From NCBI GenBank assembly GCA_964604165.1, contig CAZRYF010000010.1, positions 1 through 64,000 on the forward strand: 64,000 nucleotides of DNA, written 5' to 3'. The notes beneath the pieces are model-generated. The model was given only the letters and a program-made list of their open reading frames with translations, did not search any database and had not been told where the DNA came from. The translations under genes were made by a program, and so were the position numbers. This stretch comes from JAYZDK01 sp964604165. GTDB taxonomy: Bacteria > Myxococcota_A > UBA796 > CAJQPC01. Positions 33,329 to 41,416 of this stretch are shown here, piece after piece. Positions within the stretch are counted from its first letter, which is position 1. The number at the start of each line of letters is the position of its first letter.

Positions 33329-34537
33329 ATGAAGATGACCCGGGAACTGCTGCTTGCCCTGCCGAAAACGGACCTCCATGTCCATCTTGATGGATCCTTG
33401 CGATTGTCCACTTTGATTGAGCTTGCCCGGGCGCAGGGGCTGGAACTTCCCAGCTGGACTGAAGAGGGTCTCTGTGAGTTGGTCTTCAAGCCTGCCTACG
33501 AGTCTCTGACCGACTACCTGCATGGATTTGCCTATACCTGCGGGGTCTTGGCGGATGCGGAGGCCCTGGAGCGGGTGGCCTACGAGTTTGCGTGGGACAA
33601 TCTCAACGAGAACGTTTGCTATGTTGAGGTCCGGTTTGCGCCTCAGCTACACATGGGGGCCGGGCTGTCCTATGACGACGTGTTCCGGGCGGTGGCGGCC
33701 GGGCTGACCCGGGCCCAGCGAGAGCACGAACAAACCGAAGCCGTGAAGAGCGGTGCCATGCCTCCTTTTCGCTACGGAATCATTGCCTGCGCCATGCGTA
33801 TGTTTACTGGGGCCTTTTCCCCCTGGTTCGCCGGCTTGGTTGATGCGCTGACCGAGTCACCCCGGGAGTCCATCTACGCCACGGCGTCCCTGGAGCTGGC
33901 GCGGGCAGCCGTTCGGGCGCGGGATGAGCTTGGAATCCAGGTGGTGGGTTTCGATCTGGCGGGCGCCGAGGCCGGCTTTCCTGCGATGGCTCACTCTGAG
34001 GCGTTTCAGTATGTACATGATCACTTCTTGAAAAAGACCGTGCACGCTGGGGAGTCCTATGGGCCCGAGTCGATTTTCCAGGCAATCACCGCCCTGCACG
34101 CGGACCGGATTGGTCATGGCTACCACTTGTTCTCTCCGGAGCTCATTTCCTCGGATCAGATCGAGGATGCAGAGGCCTACACAGGTGCTCTCGTGGAATA
34201 CATCGCGGATCGAAGAATCCTGATCGAGGTCTGCATGACCTCCAACCTGCAGACCAACCCCGGTATCGGCAACATCGAGAACCACGTGTTTCGCCGCATG
34301 TTGGAGGAAAAACTCTGCGCGACGGTCTGTACCGACAACCGACTCATGTCGCATACCACAGTCACCGGTGAGCTGGATCTTGCAGTGCGCACCTTTGGAA
34401 TGACCCCCAAGCAAGTGCGAAACACCGTGATCTACGGTTTCAAGAGGAGCTTCTTTCCCGGAAGCTACCGGGAGAAGCGCGCCTATGTGCGCCACGCCAT
34501 CGACGTGTTTGATGGCGTGATGGCTCGCCAGGGGTAG
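33329..34537 (+). CDS. Adenosine deaminase-family metalloenzyme
   Basis: A 402-residue TIM-barrel amidohydrolase that should hydrolyse an amino group from adenosine or a related purine. Zinc and catalytic motifs: TDLHVHLDGS near 14, GFDLAGAEAG near 210, KKTVHAGE near 232, RIGHGYH near 256, and CTDNRLMSHTTVT near 334. In classical ADA the last motif is TDDP; here the second Asp is Asn and the Pro is missing, a variant I recall in a subgroup of bacterial proteins. The zinc-binding first Asp is kept. It is probably cytosolic purine salvage, but substrate specificity is unproven. It starts 69 bp from the divergent acidic-protein gene and is convergent with the MopE lipoprotein gene 21 bp away. 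Confidence 0.82.
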   Translation: MKMTRELLLALPKTDLHVHLDGSLRLSTLIELARAQGLELPSWTEEGLCELVFKPAYESLTDYLHGFAYTCGVLADAEALERVAYEFAWDNLNENVCYVEVRFAPQLHMGAGLSYDDVFRAVAAGLTRAQREHEQTEAVKSGAMPPFRYGIIACAMRMFTGAFSPWFAGLVDALTESPRESIYATASLELARAAVRARDELGIQVVGFDLAGAEAGFPAMAHSEAFQYVHDHFLKKTVHAGESYGPESIFQAITALHADRIGHGYHLFSPELISSDQIEDAEAYTGALVEYIADRRILIEVCMTSNLQTNPGIGNIENHVFRRMLEEKLCATVCTDNRLMSHTTVTGELDLAVRTFGMTPKQVRNTVIYGFKRSFFPGSYREKRAYVRHAIDVFDGVMARQG

Positions 34538-34558
34538 GCAGGGCCTGCCCTTCGGGGC

Positions 34559-36970
34559 CTACAGCGCCGTGACGACTGTGGAGGGTTCACTTTCCACATA
34601 GGGCCGCATGGAAATCCAGGTCAGGGTCATGCCGCTGGCGTCCCCGTCATTGGACCTGTGCCGGTACTCGAAGCTGGACCCCACTGTTGGGCTGAAAGAG
34701 CCAGTGGCGGCTGCCTCGCTGCTGCCGCAGAGGCTGTAGGACATCGCGTCGGTCTTGATGATCGTCCAGCTCCTCGCACCGTTCGGTCGGGCCGGACAGT
34801 TGTAGATGTCGATGTCGCCGCCATAGTTGTTGCCGTCCAGCCAGAGGGTCAGGTCGGACTCGGCGGACCAGACGCCCTGGTAGTAGTCGATCTTCTTGTG
34901 CACGCTGCTGGTCAGGCCCGTGCCATTGAGCCCCACGTAGTAGCTGCTGCTGCCGGCCATGCCGACATATCCGGAGGAGAGGTGGTTGTAGGACCATCCG
35001 GAGATTCCCGTGGCGGCGGTGGTGTCCTGAAAGTCCTCGTACACCTCGAACACATCCAGGCCGGTCCCAGCGGCGTTTGAGCCGGGGGTGACCGAAAGGT
35101 CCAACGTGCCGGATGCGGACAGGGAGGGGAGCTTCACCCAGATGTAGTCGGTGTAGGTGGAGGTGCACTCGCCCGCCTGATCCCCGCTCTGCACCTCAAA
35201 GCAGTAGTCGATGGCGGTGCCGTTGGAGTCCGCGATGGAGAAGCCGCTGCTGATGGAAGTGGCGAGCGCCGAGAGGTCGACTCTCACGGCATAGTCCGTC
35301 AGCTGCACTCCCTGGTTCTCCGTGAAGGTCAGGGTCGCTACCGGGCAGGGGGTTGACTCCACGACCCCGTCGCAGTTGTAGTCGGGGTCGCCGCAGGATT
35401 CGCTTGCGTTCGGGTAGTACAAGGCGCCGGTGGTGCTGTTGTCGTCGCAGTCGGTAGCGTCGGTGACGTAGCCGTTGGGCTGGTTGCAAGATGCCACGGA
35501 ACTGGAGGCGTTGCCGTAGGCGTCCCCGTCGCTGTCCTGGTACCAGGTCGATGCGTCGGATGCGTCGTCTTCATCCACCGTGCCATCACAGTCGTTGTCG
35601 GTGTCGTCGCACACTTCGGTGGCGCCGGGGTTCACCGCCCCATCTGCGTCGTCGCAGTCGGTCGAGTTGCCGGCGTGGCCCGTGGGCTGGTCACAGGCGA
35701 CGGTGGTGCTCCCTGTGGTTCCGTAGCCATCGGAGTCCCCATCGACGTACCAGGTGGTGGCGTTGATGGCGGACTCGTCGATGTCTCCATCGCAGTCGTT
35801 GTCGGCAGCGTCACAGACTTCGTAGGAGGTAGGGTTTGTGGCCGCGTTGAAGTCATCGCAGTCCAGGGCGTTGGCCACGTGGCCGCTGGGGGCATCGCAG
35901 CTCTGCTGGGAAACGGCGCCGTTTCCGTACCCATCGGCATCGGCGTCCTGGTACCAGGTACTCCCCACGCCCTCGTCCACGTCCCCGTCACAGTCGTTGT
36001 CCGAGGCGTCACAGATCTCAGATGCTCCCGGGTAGCTCGCGGCATTCAGGTCATCGCAATCGTCTGCAGCCGCGACAAACCCCGCGGGGGCCGCACAGGC
36101 CACCTGTTGGAACTGCTGGCCGCCGTGACCGTCTCCATCCGAGTCCCCGTACCAGGTGCTACCCCCGGTGATGGAGGGGTCGGCATCATCGATGAGTCCA
36201 TCGCAGTCGTTGTCCACCGCGTCGCAGACCTCCACTGCGTCGTCGTTTACGTCGGCGTCCGTGTCGTCGCAGTCCTCACACGCCGCAAAGCCGTCGCTGT
36301 CCACATCGTCAAAGCCCACGGACCCGTCGCAGTTGTAGTCGTTCGGGTCGGTACAGTCGGTTTCCGATGCCCCGGGATGGTAGCCCGGGTCCGCATCGTC
36401 GCAGTCGCCATCGTGCATGGAGTAGCCTGCAGGGGGATCACAGGCGGTCGCGGTGGAAAGGGTGGTGCCATAGCCGTCGCCGTCGTCATCCACGTACCAG
36501 GTCAGCGCATCCACCGCGTCGTCCTCGTCGCTCACGCCGTCGCAGTCGTTGTCCACCCCATCACAAACCTCCTCGGCCCCCGGGTGGCTGCTTGCATCCA
36601 GGTCGTTGCAGTCCCCCCGATCCTCCACAAAGCCGTCCGGCTCCTCGCAGGACTCCACCGACAGCGAATCCCCCCCGTAGCCGTCCAGATCTGCATCCAG
36701 GTACCAGGTGCTGGTCCCAAAGACGTTGGAGTCCTCATCATCAAAGAGCCCGTCGCAGTCGTTGTCGATGCCGTCGCAGGTCTCCCTGGCATCCGGGTTC
36801 ACGGCTGCATCCTTGTCGTTGCAGTCCTCTTCCTGGGAGAACCCGTCTCCATCGGCGTCCAGCAACTCGACTGTGGAGTCTCCCCCGCTGTCCACCAGCC
36901 CGGTTTCGATAGGCTTCTCGGGTTCACGGCAAGAAGACAGGGCCAACAACGAAAGAACCAGGGTGCGCAT
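34559..36970 (-). CDS. Eight-repeat MopE lipoprotein with DUF2341 domain
   Basis: An 803-residue lipoprotein: the ATG at 36970 (GGAG upstream) opens a signal peptide with lipobox ALSSC. From about 30 to 520 it has eight MopE-type putative metal-binding units, each with D-x-DGDGYG, a C-x2-P-x-GY segment, DCDD or DCND, and C-D-x-x-DNDCDG. The C-terminal 280 residues contain a DUF2341-like beta domain (LTDYAVRVDLSALA and IWVKLPSLSASGTL) and a further lectin-like segment. The family name of the repeat comes from the copper-binding MopE of methanotrophs, but metal binding here is unproven. It is likely on the outer surface. It is convergent with the adenosine-deaminase-like gene and 122 bp from the upstream DUF4388/J-domain gene on the same strand. 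Confidence 0.8.
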   Translation of the reverse strand: MRTLVLSLLALSSCREPEKPIETGLVDSGGDSTVELLDADGDGFSQEEDCNDKDAAVNPDARETCDGIDNDCDGLFDDEDSNVFGTSTWYLDADLDGYGGDSLSVESCEEPDGFVEDRGDCNDLDASSHPGAEEVCDGVDNDCDGVSDEDDAVDALTWYVDDDGDGYGTTLSTATACDPPAGYSMHDGDCDDADPGYHPGASETDCTDPNDYNCDGSVGFDDVDSDGFAACEDCDDTDADVNDDAVEVCDAVDNDCDGLIDDADPSITGGSTWYGDSDGDGHGGQQFQQVACAAPAGFVAAADDCDDLNAASYPGASEICDASDNDCDGDVDEGVGSTWYQDADADGYGNGAVSQQSCDAPSGHVANALDCDDFNAATNPTSYEVCDAADNDCDGDIDESAINATTWYVDGDSDGYGTTGSTTVACDQPTGHAGNSTDCDDADGAVNPGATEVCDDTDNDCDGTVDEDDASDASTWYQDSDGDAYGNASSSVASCNQPNGYVTDATDCDDNSTTGALYYPNASESCGDPDYNCDGVVESTPCPVATLTFTENQGVQLTDYAVRVDLSALATSISSGFSIADSNGTAIDYCFEVQSGDQAGECTSTYTDYIWVKLPSLSASGTLDLSVTPGSNAAGTGLDVFEVYEDFQDTTAATGISGWSYNHLSSGYVGMAGSSSYYVGLNGTGLTSSVHKKIDYYQGVWSAESDLTLWLDGNNYGGDIDIYNCPARPNGARSWTIIKTDAMSYSLCGSSEAAATGSFSPTVGSSFEYRHRSNDGDASGMTLTWISMRPYVESEPSTVVTAL

Positions 36971-37092
36971 GGGAGACTCCAGGTGAGGATCGTACACCAA
37001 TTCAAGAACTTTCCCGCCTCTCTCCAGCGTCCCTGGGTGGGCCCTTTGGTGTCCGCTTCGCAGAACGTCCAAAAGGCCGTGGCGTAAAGGTC

Positions 37093-38649
37093 TTACTTCT
37101 TTTTCTTCTTGAACATGCCAAAGAGACCGCGGCCGGAAGGGGCCTCCTTCTTGGTTCGGGTCAGGCGCTTCATCTCTCGCACGGCGTGTTCGTTGCTGGG
37201 GTTGATCTTGAGGGCCTTCACAAAGGTCATCTTGGCCAGGTCGTCCAGCCCCTTCGCCTTGTAGAGCAGACCCATCAGCACCCAGCCGTTGTCCAGCTTG
37301 ACTGAATTCTCCAGGGCGGCCTTGAGCATGTCTTCGCCTTTCTGGGCCTCCTCCGGTTCCCGTTCTTCGTTGAGTTTCCAGGTGGTGTAGCCAAGGTAGG
37401 CTCGGAATTCGGGCGCATCGGGGACCTGTGCAACGCAGTTCTGCAGGATTTCATGGGCCTGGACGATTCGTCCGGCCCGAAAGTGCGCCACAGCCTTGTC
37501 GAAGCTTGCTTCGGCTTTGAGGATCTCCTTGACCCGCTCCATGGCGAGCTCGTTTTCGTCTTGGAGTCCGTGAATCACCTTGTCCACATACGCCTGTCGT
37601 GCCTCGGGCTCGCCGAGGTCCTGCCAGGCAGCGCCAATGACCGCAAATATCCGGTCCGCTGCTTCTATCTGTTCCGGAGACTTGTCGGCCCAGGCATCCG
37701 GGTGGTAGGCGCGGGCCAGCTCGAAGTAGGTGGTGCGGTAGGTGGTGTCGTCCGCGTCCCATTCCACGCCAAGCACCTGGAAGTGGTCTTCAGCGGCCTC
37801 CAGGCGTTGCAGGGTCTCCTGGAGCCGGCGCAGCTCCGGATCATCGGAGAGATCCAACGGACTCCCTCCTGCCTGGGGAACCGCCGCCGGGCCACCCACC
37901 TCGTCGGCAATGAGGTTGGCAATGTTCAGGACGTCGGCTGCGGGCGGCGGCGCATCCGGTGACGCGGGAGAAGGGCGGGTGGTGTCCTCGGACCCAAGTT
38001 CTGAGTCGGTACTCTTTGTGGTTATTTCCACATTCCTGCCCGTCTCAAGGGCCTGGATCGCTCCCACAAGTCGCCCAAAGTAAAGGGCGCGAGCTGCCTG
38101 GTCCGGGTGCAGGGGGGCAAAGTCGAGAATCTCTGACAGGGTTCGCTGGCCATCAATGGTGGAGAGAAATTGGCGCAGCGGGCCCGGAACGGGCAGTCTG
38201 CTGACAGAAACTTGGGCTCCCTGGGTGGTGGGAAAGGACTCCATGGCGGAGGCGAGGCGCGGGCGAATGTTCTCGGCATTCAGTTTTCGTTCCACCGCCT
38301 TCCAGCAGGTGGTGGCCAGGTCGCTGGGAGACTCCTCCCCGGGCGTGGCGTCTTCTTGAAACTCCCAAGACCCGATGGTGAGATTTGTGCAATTGAGAAC
38401 GCGGAGGGTGCGCTGCAGTTCCTTGAGTTGAGATTCCGGGGCATCTGGCAGGCTCTTGGACAGGGTCTCCATGGACTCGCTCTCGCCGCCTCCCCCGCTG
38501 GCTACGAGGGCGCCTTCTCGCAGATGGAAGGTGCGATCTGCCTGGCCGTCGGAAACGGTGAGCAGGCCCGTGCGTGCTTCCCGATGAAGGCCGCAGAGCA
38601 CCTCCAGAAAGGGCGTGTTGGCGAGGGAGCCTTGGGAGGAAGTTGTCAT
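37093..38649 (-). CDS. DUF4388 / J-domain / TPR protein
   Basis: A 518-residue cytoplasmic protein with an unusual fusion. Residues 1-55 match the start of a DUF4388 (PATAN-like) domain (SLANTPFLEVLCGLHREARTG). A J-domain lies near 290-350, keeping the Hsp70-contact HPD in ARAYHPDAWA. TPR-like helices follow (about 375-495), and the chain ends in a basic tail with five lysines. DUF4388 is found in myxobacterial gliding and signalling proteins, and J-domains recruit DnaK, so a chaperone-linked adaptor is a reasonable guess. It faces the MopE gene tail on the same strand and starts 48 bp from the stop of the CDF gene. Confidence 0.78.
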   Translation of the reverse strand: MTTSSQGSLANTPFLEVLCGLHREARTGLLTVSDGQADRTFHLREGALVASGGGGESESMETLSKSLPDAPESQLKELQRTLRVLNCTNLTIGSWEFQEDATPGEESPSDLATTCWKAVERKLNAENIRPRLASAMESFPTTQGAQVSVSRLPVPGPLRQFLSTIDGQRTLSEILDFAPLHPDQAARALYFGRLVGAIQALETGRNVEITTKSTDSELGSEDTTRPSPASPDAPPPAADVLNIANLIADEVGGPAAVPQAGGSPLDLSDDPELRRLQETLQRLEAAEDHFQVLGVEWDADDTTYRTTYFELARAYHPDAWADKSPEQIEAADRIFAVIGAAWQDLGEPEARQAYVDKVIHGLQDENELAMERVKEILKAEASFDKAVAHFRAGRIVQAHEILQNCVAQVPDAPEFRAYLGYTTWKLNEEREPEEAQKGEDMLKAALENSVKLDNGWVLMGLLYKAKGLDDLAKMTFVKALKINPSNEHAVREMKRLTRTKKEAPSGRGLFGMFKKKKK

Positions 38650-38697
38650 TGCACCTTTGGAGGCGAGACTCCATCCTACGGGGCGCGGGAGAGCGCT

Positions 38698-39582
38698 TCA
38701 ACCGCAGCAGGTGCCCTCGGGCTCAGCTTGTACTGTCACATGTGCGCTGGGAAGCTCCTCTTGCAGTCTCGACCGGATTGCGCTGCAGACCTCCACGGCC
38801 TCCTGCACATCGGCGAGAACCACGTGGACGGTGAGCACATCTCGGCCGGGCCGAAGTGACCACACGTGCAGGTCGTGCACGGACTGCACCCCGGGTGTCG
38901 CTCCAATGACCGCATCCAAAGCGGCGACGTCCACGCCCCTTGGTGCAGCTTGCATCAGCACCCCACTCACCTCGCGAAGCATTCGAATGCCACCAAAGAA
39001 GAGGATGCTGGCGATGAAAAGGGACGCCGCCGCGTCCGCCCAAAACCAGTCCTTCCAAAGAATCAGCGCACCCGCCGTCAGCGCGCCCGCGCTGCCCAGG
39101 GCGTCCCCGAGCACGTGGAGCAGCGCCGCCCGGGTGTTGAGGTTGTGGGCATGGGAGAAGAGCATTCTTGCAATGCCAAGGTTGACCGCCAACCCGATGC
39201 CGGCCACCACCATCATTGGGCCGGCGATCACGTCCGGATGAGAAAAGAGGCGCTGAATCCCCTCGACCCCCACCCATACGCCAAGAATCGCCAGTGCTGC
39301 GGCGTTCACCCCCGCACCCATCACCTCAGCGCGCGCGTAGCCCATGGTCTGCCGTGCATCCGGCGGCCGCTCTGCAATGCGGGCAGCTGCCACTGCAATT
39401 GCCAGGGCGCCCGCATCGGAGAGCATGTGGGCTGCATCCGCCAGCAAGGCCAAAGACCCTGTCCAGAGTCCGCCCGCGACCTCCACCGCCATGTAGATCA
39501 GTGTGATCCACAGGGCCTTGGTCAGCAGAGAAGACGGTGCGCCGTGGCCATGGCCTGGGCCGTGATCGTGGTGAGCACCCAT
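38698..39582 (-). CDS. CDF-family metal cation exporter
   Basis: A 294-residue inner-membrane antiporter of the cation diffusion facilitator family, probably exporting zinc or a similar divalent metal in exchange for protons. The cytoplasmic N-terminus is His-rich (HHDHGPGHGHG). Six helices are visible; the two metal-site motifs H-x3-D are AHMLSDA in helix 2 and HVLGDALGS in helix 5, as in Zn-type CDF proteins. The C-terminal ferredoxin-like domain (VHDLHVWSLRPG) is normal, and it ends with CC. The ATG at 39582 was chosen as the start of the His-rich tail; a longer frame upstream lacks homology. It is divergent from ssb. Confidence 0.9.
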   Translation of the reverse strand: MGAHHDHGPGHGHGAPSSLLTKALWITLIYMAVEVAGGLWTGSLALLADAAHMLSDAGALAIAVAAARIAERPPDARQTMGYARAEVMGAGVNAAALAILGVWVGVEGIQRLFSHPDVIAGPMMVVAGIGLAVNLGIARMLFSHAHNLNTRAALLHVLGDALGSAGALTAGALILWKDWFWADAAASLFIASILFFGGIRMLREVSGVLMQAAPRGVDVAALDAVIGATPGVQSVHDLHVWSLRPGRDVLTVHVVLADVQEAVEVCSAIRSRLQEELPSAHVTVQAEPEGTCCG

Positions 39583-39786
39583 CTGGGCTTCATAACCCGC
39601 GAACGGGGGGGGGGGTCCCTCTCGTGGAGCGGGCCCCTCGTGGTGGAATATTCCTGCTTGGCCGGACAAATTCTGACGCATGCGGGGGATACAGTGGAAT
39701 CACGAGACGGGTTTGCCAATTCGGCTTACACACATCTCGTCTGGCACGACATCCTTCCCCACCTCATTCCCTCCCTGGGAGCAATC

Positions 39787-40263
39787 ATGGTCAACAAGGT
39801 CCTTCTCATCGGCAATCTCGGACAGGATCCGGAAATGCGCTCTACTGCCAGCGGTACTTCCGTTGCAAATCTTCGCCTCGCCACCACGGATCGACGTAAA
39901 GATCGGGATGGCAATTGGAACGACCACACCGAATGGCACTCGGTGGTGGCGTTTGGTCGCACGGCGGAGAATGTTGCCCAGTACTGTCGCAAGGGGAAGC
40001 AGCTCTTCATAGAGGGCCGCCTTCAGACCCGCAAGTGGCAGACCAAGGAAGGCCAGGATCGTTACAGCACTGAGATCGTTGCGGACAACATTCGCTTTCT
40101 CGGTGGCCGCGGCGAGTCCGCCGGCTACGGCGCCCCCAGCTATGGGCAGCAGCAACAAGCTGCCCCCGCCCCCGCCCCTGCCGCGGCCGCACCCACGCCC
40201 GCAGCACCCGCCAACAACGGCGGAAACATGCCATACCAGGGGGACGAAGACATTCCCTTTTAG
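39787..40263 (+). CDS. ssb: Single-stranded DNA-binding protein
   Basis: A 158-residue SSB. The OB-fold (1-105) has the usual MVNKVLLIGNLGQDPEMR start, the TTDRRKDRDG loop and TEWHSVVAFGRTAENVAQY. A Pro/Ala/Gln linker follows, and the conserved acidic tip DEDIPF closes the chain; that tip binds replication and repair proteins. The ATG has GGGAG 5 bp upstream. It is divergent from the CDF gene, with about 204 bp between them for both promoters, and is followed at once by the palindrome at 40268. Confidence 0.95.
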   Translation: MVNKVLLIGNLGQDPEMRSTASGTSVANLRLATTDRRKDRDGNWNDHTEWHSVVAFGRTAENVAQYCRKGKQLFIEGRLQTRKWQTKEGQDRYSTEIVADNIRFLGGRGESAGYGAPSYGQQQQAAPAPAPAAAAPTPAAPANNGGNMPYQGDEDIPF

Positions 40264-40267
40264 GGAT

Positions 40268-40430
40268 GGGTCCGGAACGGCGATGGCTCCCGTCGCCGGC
40301 TTGGGCGGGGCCGGCGTGGGTCGGCCCGTGCGGTGACTTGACGTAGCTGCGCTACGCCTGCGCACCGTCCAGGCCGACCCACTTGGCCGCGCCCGTCGCC
40401 GGCTCGGTCCGCCATCGCCGTCCCGGACCC
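40268..40430. repeat. Long imperfect palindrome after ssb
   Basis: Outer arms 40268-40287 and 40411-40430 pair at 19 of 20 positions; an inner pair (40316-40326 with 40372-40382) is a perfect 11 bp; the tip is GTAGC-TGC-GCTAC (40343-40355). The whole 163 nt would fold into a branched hairpin, starting 5 nt after the ssb stop. It could be an ssb transcription terminator, a REP/MITE-like element, or a recombination site. It has no ORF. Confidence 0.6.
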
Positions 40431-40673
40431 TCTGGGGGTTGGCGGTTTGGTGTTGGGTGGTCTTGGGGTGAACTGACGTAGCTGCGCTACGCCTGCGCAC
40501 CGTCCAGGCCGACCCACTTGGCCGCGCCNNNNNNNNNNNNNNNNNNNNNNNNNNNNNNNNNNNNNNNNNNNNNNNNNNNNNNNNNNNNNNNNNNNNNNNN
40601 NNNNNNNNNNNNNNNNNNNNNNNNNNNNCGTCGCCGGCTCGGTCCGCCATCGCCGTCCCGGACCCTCTGGGGG
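40339..40673. repeat. 100-bp direct repeat, second copy split by the assembly gap
   Basis: Copy one is 40339-40438. Copy two matches its first 55 bp at 40474-40528 and its last 45 bp at 40629-40673, with the N run exactly between. The two halves of copy two rejoin with no missing base relative to copy one. The repeat forms the right side of the palindrome at 40268; copy two lacks the left arm, and 35 bp of unrelated sequence separates the copies. Confidence 0.75.
40529..40628. other. Assembly gap of 100 N
   Basis: One hundred unknown bases, a size commonly used as a placeholder. It lies inside the second repeat copy, so assembly probably broke on the repeat; the true gap may be zero or may hide further tandem copies. 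Confidence 0.98.
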
Positions 40674-40677
40674 CGGT

Positions 40678-40827
40678 TGACGGGAGTGTCATGGAGATGG
40701 CTCGGCGTGGGGCTGAAAATTGTGACGAATACGTCATTCTTGGTGGCGTATGTGGGATGAGGCGGGCATGATGGAAAATGACAAGCCCGTCATGTTTGGG
40801 GTCCTCTCGAATGTGACGAGTATGTCA
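40678..40827 (+). promoter_or_regulatory. Four TGAC-N6-GTCA operator-like dyads
   Basis: Identical half-sites with a constant 6-nt spacer occur at 40678-40691 (spacer GGGAGT), 40723-40736 (GAATAC), 40779-40792 (AAGCCC) and 40814-40827 (GAGTAT). The last lies 5 bp before the GGAGGG ribosome binding site of the hydroxylase gene, so bound protein would probably repress or count as a roadblock. The motif suggests a homodimeric regulator, possibly TetR-like; none is encoded nearby. I could not define -10/-35 boxes. Confidence 0.65.
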
Positions 40828-40846
40828 GTTTCGGAGGGTTTTGGTT

Positions 40847-41368
40847 GTGGTTGGGATTCCTTTGGGGGTTGCCTATGCCCATGTGGTGGAGTGGGGGCTG
40901 CATCGGTACTTGCTTCACGGGCCGGGAAAGAGCCGTGGCAGCGTCTTTTCGTTCCACTTTTTTGAACACCACCGGGCGGCCCGGACCCATTTGGGTGTGG
41001 ATCCCATGTACGAGGGGTCCATTTGGCAGTGGAATGCTGCAGCCAAGGAGCTTGTGGCGCTTTCAGGGTTGATTCTTCTGCACCTTCCCCTGGCGCCGTG
41101 GATGCCCTTCTTTGTGGCCACAAACCTGGTCTGCGCCCACCGGTACTATCGGCTCCACAAGAGGTCACACCTGGACCCCGCGTGGTGCCGGGAGCATCTT
41201 CCGTGGCACTACGAACACCACATGGGACCCAACCAGGACATGAACTACGGGGTCACCACCGACTGGGTCGATCGATTGATGGGCACCCGGGAGATCTACC
41301 TGGGGACGCCGCGAGAGGTGCGGGACACGGCCAGGCGCCTGGCAGCGGCCCAGGCAGGGGTCGGTTGA
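40847..41368 (+). CDS. Fatty acid hydroxylase / sterol desaturase-family protein
   Basis: A 173-residue di-iron membrane enzyme of the fatty acid hydroxylase superfamily, which hydroxylates or desaturates lipids or carotenoids. The histidine clusters are complete: HRYLLH near 20, HFFEHH near 37, HRYYRLH near 99 and HYEHH near 122. Hydrophobic helices at the N-terminus and near 68-92 anchor it. A GTG at 40847 is chosen because GGAGGG lies 8 bp upstream; a TTG 6 bp earlier is too close to it. It is short for the family but contains all clusters. Its upstream region carries the four dyads, and the ccm operon begins 48 bp after its stop, so both may share one promoter. Confidence 0.82.
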   Translation: MVGIPLGVAYAHVVEWGLHRYLLHGPGKSRGSVFSFHFFEHHRAARTHLGVDPMYEGSIWQWNAAAKELVALSGLILLHLPLAPWMPFFVATNLVCAHRYYRLHKRSHLDPAWCREHLPWHYEHHMGPNQDMNYGVTTDWVDRLMGTREIYLGTPREVRDTARRLAAAQAGVG

Positions 41369-41416
41369 CCGGCAATCCAGTCCGAGGCGGGGGCCGGCGG
41401 GTTAGAGGGGCCGGCC

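Noticed and set aside
34538..34558. Short GC-rich dyad between the convergent deaminase and MopE genes
   Set aside because: Stem of about five bases and no T tract; too weak to call as a terminator.
34559..36970. Regularly repeated sequence considered as a CRISPR array
   Set aside because: Units are variable coding repeats in one frame (DGDGYG and DNDCDG), without constant repeats and spacers.
35675..37087. 470-codon plus-strand open frame opposite the MopE gene
   Set aside because: Repetitive Val/Ile/Gly translation is the reverse of the Asp/Gly/Cys repeats.
40268..40673. Palindromic repeat considered as an integron attC array
   Set aside because: The attC end motifs (RYYYAAC and GTTRRRY) are not placed at the ends, and no cassette or integrase gene is present.
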